Assembly (NCBI RefSeq): GCF_027942295.1
Contig: NZ_CP101416.1
Coordinates: forward strand, 4,450,501 to 4,514,500
Length of the DNA: 64,000 nucleotides
From: Pseudanabaena sp. Chao 1811
GTDB taxonomy: Bacteria > Cyanobacteriota > Cyanobacteriia > Pseudanabaenales > Pseudanabaenaceae
Reading direction: 5' to 3'
A program made the position numbers and the translations under genes. A model generated the notes under the pieces. That model saw only the letters and a program-made list of their open reading frames with translations. It was not told where the DNA came from and searched no databases. This document shows positions 7,616-16,255 of the stretch, piece by piece; positions within the stretch are counted from its first letter, which is position 1; each line of letters starts with the position of its first letter.

Positions 7616-9010
7616 TTAGAAAATGCCTGCGGATTCATAGAGGCGGCGGATGAGGGCGAGGATTTTGCGATCATAGAGAGGATCGATCGCCCAGCGTCCT
7701 GTGAGTTGATTTAAGACTAGGGCAACGCCTCGCGCTACCAAATGGAATCTCGGCGCAACGACAGGTTGAAATAGAGGGGCATTACTGGCATAGGCTTTAA
7801 GATGTTGGATATGCGCTCTCACACCTGTACGTTGATCGACAAAACTCGCTCCTGACACTTTAGCCATTGCACTTGCCGAAGGTGCAGCACCAAGACTGGC
7901 AAAGTTATTTTGTTCAGGTTCAATACCTCTGCCAAATCTGAGAAATCCTGTTTCAATGCACATTTGACAAAAGGCAATATCATGATTTACGCCTTCGATT
8001 TCTGCTTCCTCACGATATATATGTGGTAAATCGCCATAGTTGGTGAGGGCAGTCTCATTATTATTTTTGAGGAACATCAATAATTGCACTTCTGAGGCAT
8101 TACCCACACCCATGATCTGATCAATTTGCCCCGTGAATACCTTAAAAATCGTTTTTAGATAGAGGGTGCGGGTGGTGCTATCCCAAGATACAGAAGTATT
8201 CAGTTCACGTAGAGCGATCGCCTGTACATAGACAATACTTTGATAGCGCAGACGACAGGTTAAAGGAATTTGATTCAGATCGAAGCCGAGGCGATCAACC
8301 AAATCGGCTGGGACTAAGACATTCCCTGCGACTAAAATTCCCTTTTCTTCATAACTCTGCCCATTGAGATTGATATTAATTTCTGGATAGGTAACAGGCC
8401 TGGTGACGGGGATACGGTTCGCGGGAGTGAATACAGGAATCGTAGTTGCTGTTTCATTAATCCATGCCTGTACGCCATCGGCAATACCGATCGCATAGTC
8501 CCGCCGCCTTGTTTGCATCAGTAGGCGATCCTGTGAAGTATTTGCAAAAACTAATTCCAACAAAATTGAAGGAATGACAATTTGGCGACAAAAGCTCAAA
8601 TTGCCAATACTAGCGATCGTGTCCGCTTTCGCGCCTCGATTAGTAATTTCAGGAACACGCTTTGTTAAGGCATTGGTAATAATTTCCGCTTGACGTTTGC
8701 GAATCGTATTATTGGCGATGTAATAGGTTGTAGCTCCTCGTAATTCTGGTGAAGTAACTGTATCGAGATTAAGTGATAGAGCCACATCTTGACTAGTTGC
8801 CCTTGAATTAATCCATGCGATCGTCTCTTCTAAGGTCAGGTCATCACTAGGTACAGCGATCGCAATCCCCCGCGATCGTAATTCAGCAATTACTAGATCT
8901 CTAGTGGCTACCAATTCAGCCATTTCGATTATTCCACCAACTCCTTCACTGAGATCGCGGAACGAACCTTCAAAAACGCTATGACCTGCGGAAATAAATA
9001 TTTTGCCCAT
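7616..9010 (-). CDS. Peptidoglycan amidase with glucosaminidase domain (TftA-like)
   Basis: A 464-aa multidomain cell-wall hydrolase. Residues about 1-190 resemble N-acetylmuramoyl-L-alanine amidase (Amidase_3): 'IFISAGHSVFEGS' near the start carries the first His, and 'SILLELVFANTSQD' near 155 fits the zinc/catalytic Glu region. Residues about 215-300 resemble a copper-amine-oxidase N-terminal-like beta domain ('LRYQSIVYVQAIALRELNTS'). Residues about 310-460 resemble an endo-beta-N-acetylglucosaminidase domain ('FCQMCIETGFLRFG', 'NNFASLGA'). The architecture resembles the hormogonium tapered-terminus protein TftA of filamentous cyanobacteria; that name is by resemblance only. No signal peptide is obvious at this start. 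Confidence 0.75.
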   Translation of the reverse strand: MGKIFISAGHSVFEGSFRDLSEGVGGIIEMAELVATRDLVIAELRSRGIAIAVPSDDLTLEETIAWINSRATSQDVALSLNLDTVTSPELRGATTYYIANNTIRKRQAEIITNALTKRVPEITNRGAKADTIASIGNLSFCRQIVIPSILLELVFANTSQDRLLMQTRRRDYAIGIADGVQAWINETATTIPVFTPANRIPVTRPVTYPEININLNGQSYEEKGILVAGNVLVPADLVDRLGFDLNQIPLTCRLRYQSIVYVQAIALRELNTSVSWDSTTRTLYLKTIFKVFTGQIDQIMGVGNASEVQLLMFLKNNNETALTNYGDLPHIYREEAEIEGVNHDIAFCQMCIETGFLRFGRGIEPEQNNFASLGAAPSASAMAKVSGASFVDQRTGVRAHIQHLKAYASNAPLFQPVVAPRFHLVARGVALVLNQLTGRWAIDPLYDRKILALIRRLYESAGIF

Positions 9011-9087
9011 ATCCCTATCTGCTAGTCCATTTCAGCAAGCAAAAAAGTCTCCGTGAGTTTATCAGCTTTTGTCCTGTTTGACTATTT

Positions 9088-9220
9088 ATTTATCAAATAG
9101 AGAGGCGGCGCTTTGCGCCGTCTCTCTATTTGATAAATCATGAACAAGGGGCTTAAGCCCCTTGCCTGTCATCGAAAGTATTTGTTTCTCGACGAAGATC
9201 GAGAAACAAATACTTTCGAT
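9088..9220. repeat. Cluster of three palindromes
   Basis: Three inverted repeats in 133 bp between the amidase and the ferredoxin gene. 9088-9138 has about 23-bp arms around GC-TT-TGC with one mismatch. 9145-9164 is a perfect 20-bp palindrome. 9171-9220 has perfect 22-bp arms around a 6-nt loop. It mirrors the three-palindrome cluster at 3329-3455. The first lies in the amidase promoter region, so it is not a simple terminator. Confidence 0.8.
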
Positions 9221-9297
9221 GATAAAAATCTCTGTATTAGTTTCATAATGAGTATTGCTGATTGATTAGGGCGGGTAATACCCCAAAAATACCAACT

Positions 9298-9702
9298 ATG
9301 AAAAAAAGAGTTAATCTCACCTTCCCTAAACGGGCGATCAACATTCCCCTCACCTATCGGCTTGCCAAAGATTTTAATATTGCCGCAAATATCATCCGTG
9401 CTCAAGTTGCCCCCAATAAAGTCGGCAAGATGGTACTAGAGCTATCAGGGGATATCGACCAACTCGAAGAAGCCGTCGAATGGATGCGATCGCAAGATAT
9501 CGAGGTTTCATTACATGGGCGCGAAATTGTAATTGACGATACTGCCTGTGTTGACTGTGGCTTATGCACTGGTGTATGCCCCACTGAAGCTCTAACCCTC
9601 GATCCTAAGAGCTTTCAACTCACCTTTACGCGATCGCGATGTGTAGTTTGCGAACAATGTATAGCGGCTTGTCCTGTAAACGCCATCTCGATTAATCTAT
9701 AG
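9298..9702 (+). CDS. NIL-domain 2[4Fe-4S] ferredoxin
   Basis: A 134-aa protein starting at ATG 9298 (MKKRVNLTFP). Residues about 1-75 are a NIL domain, the small ACT-like sensor first seen at the C-terminus of methionine-type ABC ATPases. Residues about 80-134 are a bacterial-type ferredoxin with two cluster motifs, CVDCGLCTGVCP and CVVCEQCIAACP. It probably transfers electrons in the cytoplasm, with the NIL domain sensing a small ligand such as a sulfur amino acid; the ligand is inference. The fusion is common in cyanobacteria. It is monocistronic here. Confidence 0.85.
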   Translation: MKKRVNLTFPKRAINIPLTYRLAKDFNIAANIIRAQVAPNKVGKMVLELSGDIDQLEEAVEWMRSQDIEVSLHGREIVIDDTACVDCGLCTGVCPTEALTLDPKSFQLTFTRSRCVVCEQCIAACPVNAISINL

Positions 9703-9851
9703 TTAGTAGTATCTTTACCCGCGCTAGCTGAAAATCCAGTCTAAGGGCTGACTTATAGGTCTGTTTTTTGACGGACAAGCGCCTATAATGATACAAAAAG
9801 TAACAATTTTTTATATACAAATTTAGCCCACTAGACTTTGAGTTACAACTC

Positions 9852-10604
9852 ATGCATTTTGAGTTTTTTTCGCTAGAAATTATTCAAGAATGGACGCAAC
9901 AGTATGGATACTGGATCGTTTTCTTGGGCATTATGCTTGAGAATGCTGGCATCCCATTACCGGGGGAAACGATTACGCTGGTAGGCGGCTTCCTAGCTGG
10001 AAATGGTGAATTGCGCTATCCATTAGTTTTGCTATGTACCGTAGCAGGAGCAATCCTTGGAGATAGTGCAGGCTATTGGTTAGGTCGTTGGGGTGGTTTA
10101 CCTGTCCTAGAAAAAATTGGTAAATTATTTCGGATGCCCACCGATGAAATTGCGATCGCCCGTGAGAAATTCCGTGGTAGTGCCGATCGCGCAGTTTTTT
10201 TTGGAAGGTTTATCGCCATCTTGCGAATTTTTGCAGGACCAATGGCAGGGCTATCGGGGATGTCCTACTCAAGGTTCCTCTTTTTTAACGCTACAGGTGC
10301 TTTGGTTTGGGGTGTAGTTACTACAGGTGTTGCCTACTATGCAGGCACGCTAATTCCTCTTGAAACCTTGGTATCTGGAGTTGTGAAAATCAGCTCAATC
10401 ATTTTAAGTGCAGTTGTCCTATGGTTTGGCGCACCACCTACATTTCGGTTCCTAAAAGCCAAGTTCATTGATTGGCGCACTTCCCGTAAGCCTCAAAATG
10501 CTAATCCTAGTCATCCACATCTACAAGCGGGGCAAGAGTCACCTGTATTATTACCGATCGCTGAAGATAAGGTAATGGTTAAACAGGCGATCGAAAATGA
10601 CTAA
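9852..10604 (+). CDS. DedA-family membrane protein
   Basis: A 250-aa member of the DedA/VTT family, implicated in membrane lipid scrambling and envelope integrity. The sequence shows the family hallmarks: 'LENAGIPLPGETI' near residue 35, 'GDSAGYWLGRWGG' near 75, and 'FFGRFIAILRIFAGPMAGLSGM' near 120 with the conserved F..RF.P..R..... G-like pattern. Four or more hydrophobic spans and a charged cytoplasmic tail from about 200. Start at ATG 9852. The gene ends shortly before a terminator shared with the converging tRNA gene. Confidence 0.85.
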   Translation: MHFEFFSLEIIQEWTQQYGYWIVFLGIMLENAGIPLPGETITLVGGFLAGNGELRYPLVLLCTVAGAILGDSAGYWLGRWGGLPVLEKIGKLFRMPTDEIAIAREKFRGSADRAVFFGRFIAILRIFAGPMAGLSGMSYSRFLFFNATGALVWGVVTTGVAYYAGTLIPLETLVSGVVKISSIILSAVVLWFGAPPTFRFLKAKFIDWRTSRKPQNANPSHPHLQAGQESPVLLPIAEDKVMVKQAIEND

Positions 10605-10636
10605 AACAAAAGGACATTCCTAGCAATACTTCATTA

Positions 10637-10668
10637 CAAAGAAAGCTACCTGACGGTAGCTTTCTTTG
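10637..10668. terminator. Bidirectional intrinsic terminator, dedA / tRNA-Ser
   Basis: Perfect 14-bp stem (CAAAGAAAGCTACC and complement) around a TGAC loop, with T-rich sequence on the right side and A-rich on the left. It lies between the convergent dedA-like gene and tRNA-Ser. Confidence 0.75.
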
Positions 10669-10676
10669 TTTATTTA

Positions 10677-10761
10677 CGGAGAGAGAGGGATTCGAACCCT
10701 CGGTTGCTTTCACAACATTCGATTTCAAGTCGAACGCATTCGACCACTCTGCCATCTCTCC
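10677..10761 (-). tRNA. tRNA-Ser (anticodon UGA)
   Basis: Complete class II tRNA read on the minus strand. The 7-bp acceptor stem is GGAGAGA/TCTCTCC with discriminator G at 10677. The anticodon loop CTTGAAA gives anticodon TGA (serine). A long variable arm follows the anticodon stem, as expected for tRNA-Ser. The T-loop is GGTTCGAATCC. CCA is not encoded. Confidence 0.95.
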
Positions 10762-10800
10762 CGTTGGATATTCTAAAGCATCAATACGCACAATACAAGC

Positions 10801-10827
10801 AAAAAAGCTCTCTTTGTGAGCTTTTTT
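10801..10827. terminator. Hairpin left of MITE-B copy 1
   Basis: Inverted repeat AAAAAAGCTC ... GAGCTTTTTT with a 7-nt loop, flanked by A-runs and T-runs, so it can terminate transcription in either direction. It lies 6 nt left of MITE-B copy 1 and upstream of tRNA-Ser. Confidence 0.6.
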
Positions 10828-10832
10828 ATAAT

Positions 10833-10981
10833 TAACGCAAGTTCGGGATAACTTGAAACTAACTTTGAGAGAGGATTTGCGTAACAAATTCTCTCTCAAA
10901 ATGCAGAATTAGAAGCCTTACTAAGCAAAGCTCCTGATTCTGCACTTATAAAATTTGCAAGCTTAACCCGAACTAGCGTTA
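10833..10981. repeat. MITE-B copy 1
   Basis: 149-bp element with terminal inverted repeats (TAACGCAAGTTCGGG left; complement of CCCGAACTAGCGTTA right) and two internal hairpin modules. It is non-coding. Compared with copies 2-4 the modules have diverged (AGAGGATTTGCGTAAC instead of AGAGGGTTTGCTACGC). Confidence 0.8.
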
Positions 10982-11019
10982 GTCAAGAGTTGCGGTGCAA
11001 AGCACCGCAACTCTTGACT
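10981..11019. repeat. Palindrome, perfect 18-bp arms, centre AAA
   Basis: Perfect inverted repeat around GC-AAA-GC, directly abutting the right end of MITE-B copy 1 and 22 nt left of copy 2. Confidence 0.85.
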
Positions 11020-11041
11020 GAATCTGTAAGCAACCTAAAAG

Positions 11042-11188
11042 AACGCGAGTTCGGGATAATTTAAAACGGGCTTTGAGAGAGGGTTTGCTACGCAAACCCT
11101 CTCTCAAAGCCTAAAAGTAAAAGCCTTGCTTAGTAAGGCTTTTACTTTTGGGCTTTTACAATTTGCCAGCTTAACCAGAACTAGCGTT
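11042..11188. repeat. MITE-B copy 2
   Basis: 147-bp element in the same orientation as copy 1. Order of parts: left terminal repeat (AACGCGAGTTCGGGATAA), hairpin GAGGGTTTGC-TAC-GCAAACCCTC, hairpin AAAAGCCTTGC-TTA-GTAAGGC, right terminal repeat. AAAAGA occurs on both outer sides and may be a target duplication. Confidence 0.8.
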
Positions 11189-11207
11189 AAAAGAATAGAT
11201 TCCAATA

Positions 11208-11238
11208 AATAAAGGCAACGTATCACGTTGCCTTTATT
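11208..11238 (-). terminator. Terminator of the histone-H1-like gene
   Basis: Perfect 13-bp stem (AATAAAGGCAACG and complement) around a 5-nt loop, 44 nt downstream of the minus-strand gene at 11282. AT-rich sequence follows. Confidence 0.65.
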
Positions 11239-11281
11239 GGGGTTTAAGCAAAATTTATATTGCTATCTCTGGATAAAGGGT

Positions 11282-12445
11282 TTATGCCTTAACCGCAGAC
11301 ATCGACAAGGTGTAATAACCTAGCTGATTAGGAACTCTTTCCCACTTACCATCTAGCTTGCCCTTAGACAGGTTTTTGGTGACGCGATCCTTGGCTTGAC
11401 GGAAATTCTCAACGGAGAGATCGCCGTATAGAGCTTTGACAACGCTATCAGCATTAACAAACTCACCCTTACGCTCTTGTAATACTTTCTCGATCGCATC
11501 GGTTAAAGTATTACCCTGATAAAGAGGACGGAAAGCTAGAGAACTCAGGCGACCAGACTTCTTAGCTTGAGGAGCTTTAGATGCGGTGGCTTCAGCCTTC
11601 TTAGAGGCTTTAGGTGCTGCCTTTGCCGCAACGGTAGTTGCTTTAGCAGCAGCTTTAGGAGCTTTGGTTGCTTTAGCAGCAGCTTTAGGAGCTTTGGTTG
11701 CTTTAGCAGCAGCTTTAGGAGCTTTGGTTGCTTTAGCAGCAGCTTTAGGAGCTTTAGTTGCTGCTTTCTCAGCCTTAGCAGTAGTGGTTGCCTTAGCAGC
11801 GCCACGACCTCTCTTAATAGTTGAGGTAGGAACTGTTTTCAGACTTTCGAGGGATAGAGTGTAGTAACCAAGTTGATTAGGAACGCGCTTCCATCTATTT
11901 TCACCTTTACCCTTCGATAGGTTCTTGGTGACACGTTCTTTGGCTACACGGAAAACCGTTTCAGGGAGATCTCCGTAAAGGATATTTACTACATCATCAG
12001 CATTAACTGCTTGACCTTGGCGTTCGTTCAAAATCTTTTCGATTGATTCTGTCAGGGTTAGTCCTTCGTATGCAGGACGAGTTGTCAATGAACCCCGACG
12101 ATGTCCTCTTCCTTTTCCTTTTGCAGCAGGTGTGGCGACAGGAGCTGCTTCAGGCTTAGCGGCGACGGCTTTGGGCTTACGACCTTTGGTAGGGGCTTTA
12201 GGAACTTCAGCAATTACTGGAGCAACAACAACAGGAGCAACTACAGCTTCTTTCTTTTTGCCTTTGGCTTTAGGTGCTTCAGCAGGGAGGCTGCCGAGGA
12301 GTGCTTCAACGTGAGCGAGTTGAGCGCGGGCTTGAGCGACTTTATCTTCATATTCTGCGAGGAATCCTTGCAAATGGGATTGCAAAGCTTGTAAAGACGC
12401 GCCAAAACCATCTGGCTGTAGATTTACAGGTAGATCTATACTCAT
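11282..12445 (-). CDS. Histone-H1-like Lys/Ala-rich protein with two winged-helix-like domains
   Basis: A 387-aa protein. Residues about 10-55 form a helical, probably coiled-coil N-terminus. Two copies of one globular domain follow, at about 125-200 and 305-385. Both share LTxxIEKxLxERxG, 'VxxLYGDL', 'RVTKNLSKGK' and the ending 'W(K/E)RVPNQLGYYTLS'. The pattern fits a small winged helix of HARE-HTH type, which is an inference. Between them lies a highly basic linker of KATKAPKAAA repeats, like the tail of histone H1 or HctB-type chromatin proteins. The likely role is DNA binding or compaction in the nucleoid. Start at ATG 12445 (MSIDLPVNLQ). Monocistronic. Confidence 0.7.
   Translation of the reverse strand: MSIDLPVNLQPDGFGASLQALQSHLQGFLAEYEDKVAQARAQLAHVEALLGSLPAEAPKAKGKKKEAVVAPVVVAPVIAEVPKAPTKGRKPKAVAAKPEAAPVATPAAKGKGRGHRRGSLTTRPAYEGLTLTESIEKILNERQGQAVNADDVVNILYGDLPETVFRVAKERVTKNLSKGKGENRWKRVPNQLGYYTLSLESLKTVPTSTIKRGRGAAKATTTAKAEKAATKAPKAAAKATKAPKAAAKATKAPKAAAKATKAPKAAAKATTVAAKAAPKASKKAEATASKAPQAKKSGRLSSLAFRPLYQGNTLTDAIEKVLQERKGEFVNADSVVKALYGDLSVENFRQAKDRVTKNLSKGKLDGKWERVPNQLGYYTLSMSAVKA
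11641..11760. repeat. Four 30-bp tandem repeats inside the H1-like gene
   Basis: Four consecutive 30-bp units begin CTTTAGCAGCAGCTTTAGGA. They differ at one base in the last unit (GCTTTAGTTG for GCTTTGGTTG). Each encodes one KATKAPKAAA-type decapeptide. Near-identity at DNA level points to recent slippage, so repeat number probably varies between strains. Confidence 0.9.
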
Positions 12446-12703
12446 ATTATGGGAACCAAAGAGATAATAATGATTGATTGATTTGATTAGTTTGTTTCCT
12501 CATACTTTTTCTTATGATGGAATAAACTCATCATTTCGTTCTATCACGTTTTGAGAGAACTCGCAATAGTTTAGAAAGAATTCTCACCATTATCTATCTT
12601 TTTTAGAGATAATGCTGTTTATGTCTCTATGTACAACGGCATCAGCTATTTAGGATTAGCCTGTTTTCTAGAAGAGAAAGAGGGTATTTAGCCCCTCCTC
12701 TCT

Positions 12704-15058
12704 TTATTTCTTTAGGTCTAACAGAAATTTTGCTTCAGCCGCACGATCGCTATTTGGATATCTTTCCAACAGCCTTTGCAAATAGTACGGTTGCTCACTG
12801 AGAAAGAAACTAGAAAATAGCAAATCATCAATATAGTTACTCTGAGGGAACTTTACCTGTAATTCAGTGATAATGCTATCAATTCGTCGTTGATAGTCAG
12901 AGAGCATACTCTTTTCCCGTTGTTCGTAATCTTGGTAAGAATAGCTGCGTCTACTACTGAGTTGGAGATATTTTCCACTAGCACTCAATCCTGCGGGGGG
13001 ATGGATACGTTGGGTTTCTGCGAAAGTGTGGTTTTCCCACTGGGCAAGTAGGGTCATGGCAACCATATACAAAGATTTTTCACGAATCGCAGGAGAGAGA
13101 TTTTTGTCGTCGAGTACATTTTGATAGAGGGAAAGGGCGATCGCATTTTGACTACCGCCTTGATATTTAGTCAAAATCTCAGAGCTACTGCGTTTGGATT
13201 CATCGCATACCCACCACTTATCACATTCCCAGTCCATAGGGATGCGATAGGCGCGAAATCCATCCCAGATGGGCAGATAGCCATTTTTCCATCCGCCCAT
13301 TCCTGCCCAATCTGAAGCGATTTGGTAGCGAGATTCGGGAGTATTTTCGATTTGCCATTGCCGCAGTTTTTGCCAGCGTATTTTTTGTTCGCTCAGGAGT
13401 GATTGCGCTTCTTTCTTAAAATCAACCACTCGATTATCCTCACGCCACCAGCGACCTTGAGGGTAATAGTATTCTTCGAGGATACGGTCGGGAATTGTAT
13501 CTAAATTTAAGTTGGCAGTGGTTTCTAAAGCCTTCGCATAATTGTGCGATCGCGCATATTGAATGGCGATCGCATATTGCAGGAGTGGTGCAAGGGGTTG
13601 ACTATCTGGTTCTTGCAAGAGGGTTTGCATTTGTTCGATGGAAAGTCCCACATCGAGGAGAGTCCGCACATGGGGGAAAGCGAGATAGAGGGCATCGCGA
13701 TCGCCCATGGGTTGCACCATGATTTTGATCCACAGTCTCATTGCTCCCACAATGTCATTGTTGTTTTGGAGACTGAGGGCAAGGAAATAGTTAGCATCAT
13801 CGGCTCCAGAATGATCAGGATATTTCTTGAGCCAGTCCTGCCATGCCTTGAGGCGTTCTTTCTCAGTGCGGTTAGCATTACGAGAGAGGATGTCTTGACT
13901 ACGCGGCTCACCATCAAAATAGGAGCGCCCTGTTAAATCTCCATACTCACGACAGGCGATCGCAAATTTGGATTGCGGATATTTTGTCACCATCCCTAAG
14001 AGTAGGTAATAAGCATAATCACCTTTACTCGCGAAATTCTCATAACTAACGATCTTGGAGAGGGAATGAAGCTGGGATAGGTCATTGTTCAAAATATTTT
14101 GAAGGAGTTCTGTCCCTTGAGCATCCCCATGACGATCTAGTTCAGCGATCGCCCAAATCCGATCATTAGAATTTGGTTCATTAATCAAAGAATGGAAGAA
14201 GGCACGACCAAAGGGAGTGATTTCTCCCGCTTTAATCACTCCAAGTCGCTCGACCAAGATATATTCCTGAGCATCGCTAGGTAATTTTTGATAGAGTGCG
14301 ATCGCAGACTTGATTTGACTATCTGTCGGTTTTGATAACTGCTCATAGTTCACCCATTCCGATAAACCTGCGAAGTTCTTATCTTTTTCGTATGGAGATT
14401 TACCATATACGGCTTCATAGCCTAGGAGTCTCGTCAAAAATTCCAAGTTGAATTGACTATAATATTGCGGAGAATTTTTGGGTTCGAGATTAGCTTTGGC
14501 GAGACTGATTAGCTCTTTGCGGACTTGAGGATCATCTAATCCGAAATCTTTCTCCCAGTCTTTACTTTTAGCCTCGGAGACATAGGGAGCGATTTCGTAC
14601 AAACTAGGATAGGTCAATCGGCGTTGAATTTGTCCACGAAGCCATATGGTTGTATAGGGTTTACCGAGATTGCGAATACCTTCAATACCATACTTCTGTC
14701 TAGTTTCATCACGGGAACGCGCATAATAGCTCAGCAATGGATATGCTTTAGCTCCGTACTTTTTCCATGCGGGATTGGCGACTGGATCTTTTCCCCATTT
14801 GGCAACAATAATATCTTGGCGGATAGCTTGAACGATTTCTTGCCACTGTGGATCGAAGCGGAGGCGATCGCGAAGGACATCATCGATTTCCAGTTGGGAA
14901 ATTTCTTGGGCACTGAAGGAGTCCGCTAGTTTTGACATTTCCGCAGGACTAGATATTTTGACGGTGCGTGATTGAAATACTTCTGCTGCTTTGATGGCTG
15001 CACCACAGGAGGCGATCGTGATGACTATCGTTAATATATATAGATGTCGCTTTTTCAT
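12704..15058 (-). CDS. Large exported helical-repeat (TPR-like) protein
   Basis: A 784-aa protein from ATG 15058 (MKKRHLYILT), preceded by GGAGAG at the right distance; a TTG 12 nt upstream is less likely. Residues about 1-25 are a signal peptide, with a possible lipobox-like ASCG. The rest is predominantly helical with spaced 'A..Y......A' and 'YPNSDRAAEAKFLL' / 'YPDHSGADDANYFLAL' motifs of tetratricopeptide repeats, as in soluble lytic transglycosylase superhelical domains and BamD-like proteins. No catalytic lysozyme-like domain is seen. Likely periplasmic scaffold; function unknown. Single gene. Confidence 0.65.
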   Translation of the reverse strand: MKKRHLYILTIVITIASCGAAIKAAEVFQSRTVKISSPAEMSKLADSFSAQEISQLEIDDVLRDRLRFDPQWQEIVQAIRQDIIVAKWGKDPVANPAWKKYGAKAYPLLSYYARSRDETRQKYGIEGIRNLGKPYTTIWLRGQIQRRLTYPSLYEIAPYVSEAKSKDWEKDFGLDDPQVRKELISLAKANLEPKNSPQYYSQFNLEFLTRLLGYEAVYGKSPYEKDKNFAGLSEWVNYEQLSKPTDSQIKSAIALYQKLPSDAQEYILVERLGVIKAGEITPFGRAFFHSLINEPNSNDRIWAIAELDRHGDAQGTELLQNILNNDLSQLHSLSKIVSYENFASKGDYAYYLLLGMVTKYPQSKFAIACREYGDLTGRSYFDGEPRSQDILSRNANRTEKERLKAWQDWLKKYPDHSGADDANYFLALSLQNNNDIVGAMRLWIKIMVQPMGDRDALYLAFPHVRTLLDVGLSIEQMQTLLQEPDSQPLAPLLQYAIAIQYARSHNYAKALETTANLNLDTIPDRILEEYYYPQGRWWREDNRVVDFKKEAQSLLSEQKIRWQKLRQWQIENTPESRYQIASDWAGMGGWKNGYLPIWDGFRAYRIPMDWECDKWWVCDESKRSSSEILTKYQGGSQNAIALSLYQNVLDDKNLSPAIREKSLYMVAMTLLAQWENHTFAETQRIHPPAGLSASGKYLQLSSRRSYSYQDYEQREKSMLSDYQRRIDSIITELQVKFPQSNYIDDLLFSSFFLSEQPYYLQRLLERYPNSDRAAEAKFLLDLKK

Positions 15059-15170
15059 TTTGCTCTCCAAACTCCAAGCTATAGGACTGGTTTCCCCAGA
15101 AAAAGTGGCTATCTATCATTAAATGTGATTTAGGCGAGATAGAAATACTTCTCAGCAATTTGCAACAAAT

Positions 15171-15221
15171 ATCCCCTTAAGAAAGAATCGGCGCAATGCG
15201 CCGATTCTTTCTTAAGGGGAT
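15171..15221. repeat. Palindrome, perfect 24-bp arms, centre AAT
   Basis: Perfect inverted repeat around GC-AAT-GC, 4 nt left of MITE-B copy 5. It lies between the TPR-like gene's promoter side and the short-chain dehydrogenase's 3' side. Confidence 0.85.
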
Positions 15222-15225
15222 TTCG

Positions 15226-15337
15226 CAAAACAGAATAGAGAGGGTTGGCTACGCCAACCCTCTCATAAAGAAAAGCCTTGCTTAATAAGGCTTTTCTTTA
15301 TGGGATTGTAAAATTTACAAGCTTAAGAACTGACGTT
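15226..15337. repeat. MITE-B copy 5 (left terminal repeat lost)
   Basis: Contains both internal hairpins of the family (GAGGGTTGGC-TAC-GCCAACCCTC and AAAAGCCTTGC-TTA-ATAAGGC) and the right end AAGAACTGACGTT, but no recognisable left terminal repeat; the palindrome at 15171 sits there instead. The right end stops 2 nt before the dehydrogenase stop codon. Confidence 0.7.
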
Positions 15338-15338
15338 T

Positions 15339-16055
15339 TTAAAAGAATAAATGACTTTCAGGTTGAATATTGATTTCCATCGGTACAGCTTGAGGATCTG
15401 CCGAGAGGGCAAACATAATTGCATTTGCAGCAGTTTCGGGAGTCAGCATTTTGCTGCGATCGACTTTGAGACTGACATTATCCCAAAATGGCGAATCAAT
15501 TCCCCCAAAATAAAACAGAGTTACCTTAACTCCAAAGCGGCGTAACTCATCCGCCATACATTTGCTAAAGCCAACGGCTCCAAATTTAGAAGCACAATAG
15601 GCGGCTGCCATTGCCATCGGATGCTTACCCAAGATGCCAATCACATTACAGATATGTCCAATCTTGCGCTCCTTCATCGCATTAGCGACTAACTGACTCG
15701 TATAGAAATTCCCTTTGAGATTGAGATCGAGCAGGTAATCGATTTCCTGTGGCTCAATGCGATTGAATTGTTTGAGAATACCTGCACCTGCGGCATTAAC
15801 TAAGACATCAATCTGTCCAAACTGCGCGATCGCCTGTTGCACCATTCCTTCAACTTGAGCATATTTCGTAATATCTGTAGGAATAGCGATCGCTTCAGCA
15901 TCGTAATCATCTTCGAGATTGTTAACGAGTTCCTCTAATTTATGTATATCTCTCGCTACGAGAACTAATTTTGCACCTGCTTCTGCTAATTTCGGTACAA
16001 GCGCTGAACCAATCCCACCTGTTGCACCGACAACGACAACAACTTTGTTTTGCAT
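15339..16055 (-). CDS. Short-chain dehydrogenase/reductase
   Basis: A 238-aa classical SDR-family oxidoreductase. Rossmann motif 'VVGATGGIGSALV' (TGxxxGIG type) near residue 8, 'NAAGAG' (NNAG equivalent) near 88, and catalytic Tyr-Lys in 'AAYCASKFGAVGF' near 150 (YxxxK). NAD(P)(H)-dependent; substrate cannot be read from sequence. Length is normal for the family. The gene appears monocistronic. A large palindrome lies in its promoter region (16124-16192) and MITE-B copy 5 lies right after its stop. Confidence 0.85.
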   Translation of the reverse strand: MQNKVVVVVGATGGIGSALVPKLAEAGAKLVLVARDIHKLEELVNNLEDDYDAEAIAIPTDITKYAQVEGMVQQAIAQFGQIDVLVNAAGAGILKQFNRIEPQEIDYLLDLNLKGNFYTSQLVANAMKERKIGHICNVIGILGKHPMAMAAAYCASKFGAVGFSKCMADELRRFGVKVTLFYFGGIDSPFWDNVSLKVDRSKMLTPETAANAIMFALSADPQAVPMEINIQPESHLFF

Positions 16056-16123
16056 CTTGTTTTGCTTTTTAAAAGTAAAGTATTTATGCTTGAATTTCTT
16101 TACAATACTTTACTTTTGTTTAC

Positions 16124-16192
16124 ATAGCTATAAGCCTCTATAGAGATCTGACGCTCAAAGCGTCGCGACTCTCTATAGAGGCTTATAGCTAT
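16124..16192. repeat. Palindrome with 23-bp perfect outer arms
   Basis: Outer arms ATAGCTATAAGCCTC... are perfect over 23 bp. An inner GACGC/GCGTC stem sits asymmetrically inside the loop. It lies in the region shared by the promoters of the dehydrogenase (minus) and the antitoxin (plus). Confidence 0.8.
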
Positions 16193-16255
16193 TTTGTGTG
16201 GTCATTGATATTTATGTTAGCCTGAAGATTAAAGTGCATTCTAATCAGGTGATAT

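Noticed and set aside
11641-11760. Short regular repeats resembling a CRISPR array
   Set aside because: The four 30-bp units are directly adjacent with no spacers, lie inside a coding frame and encode a decapeptide repeat. No cas genes are nearby.
11545-11864. Long open frames on both strands over the repeat region of the H1-like gene
   Set aside because: They arise because the 30-bp repeat is a multiple of three and stop-free in several frames; the products are low-complexity Leu, Ser/Phe or Ala runs.
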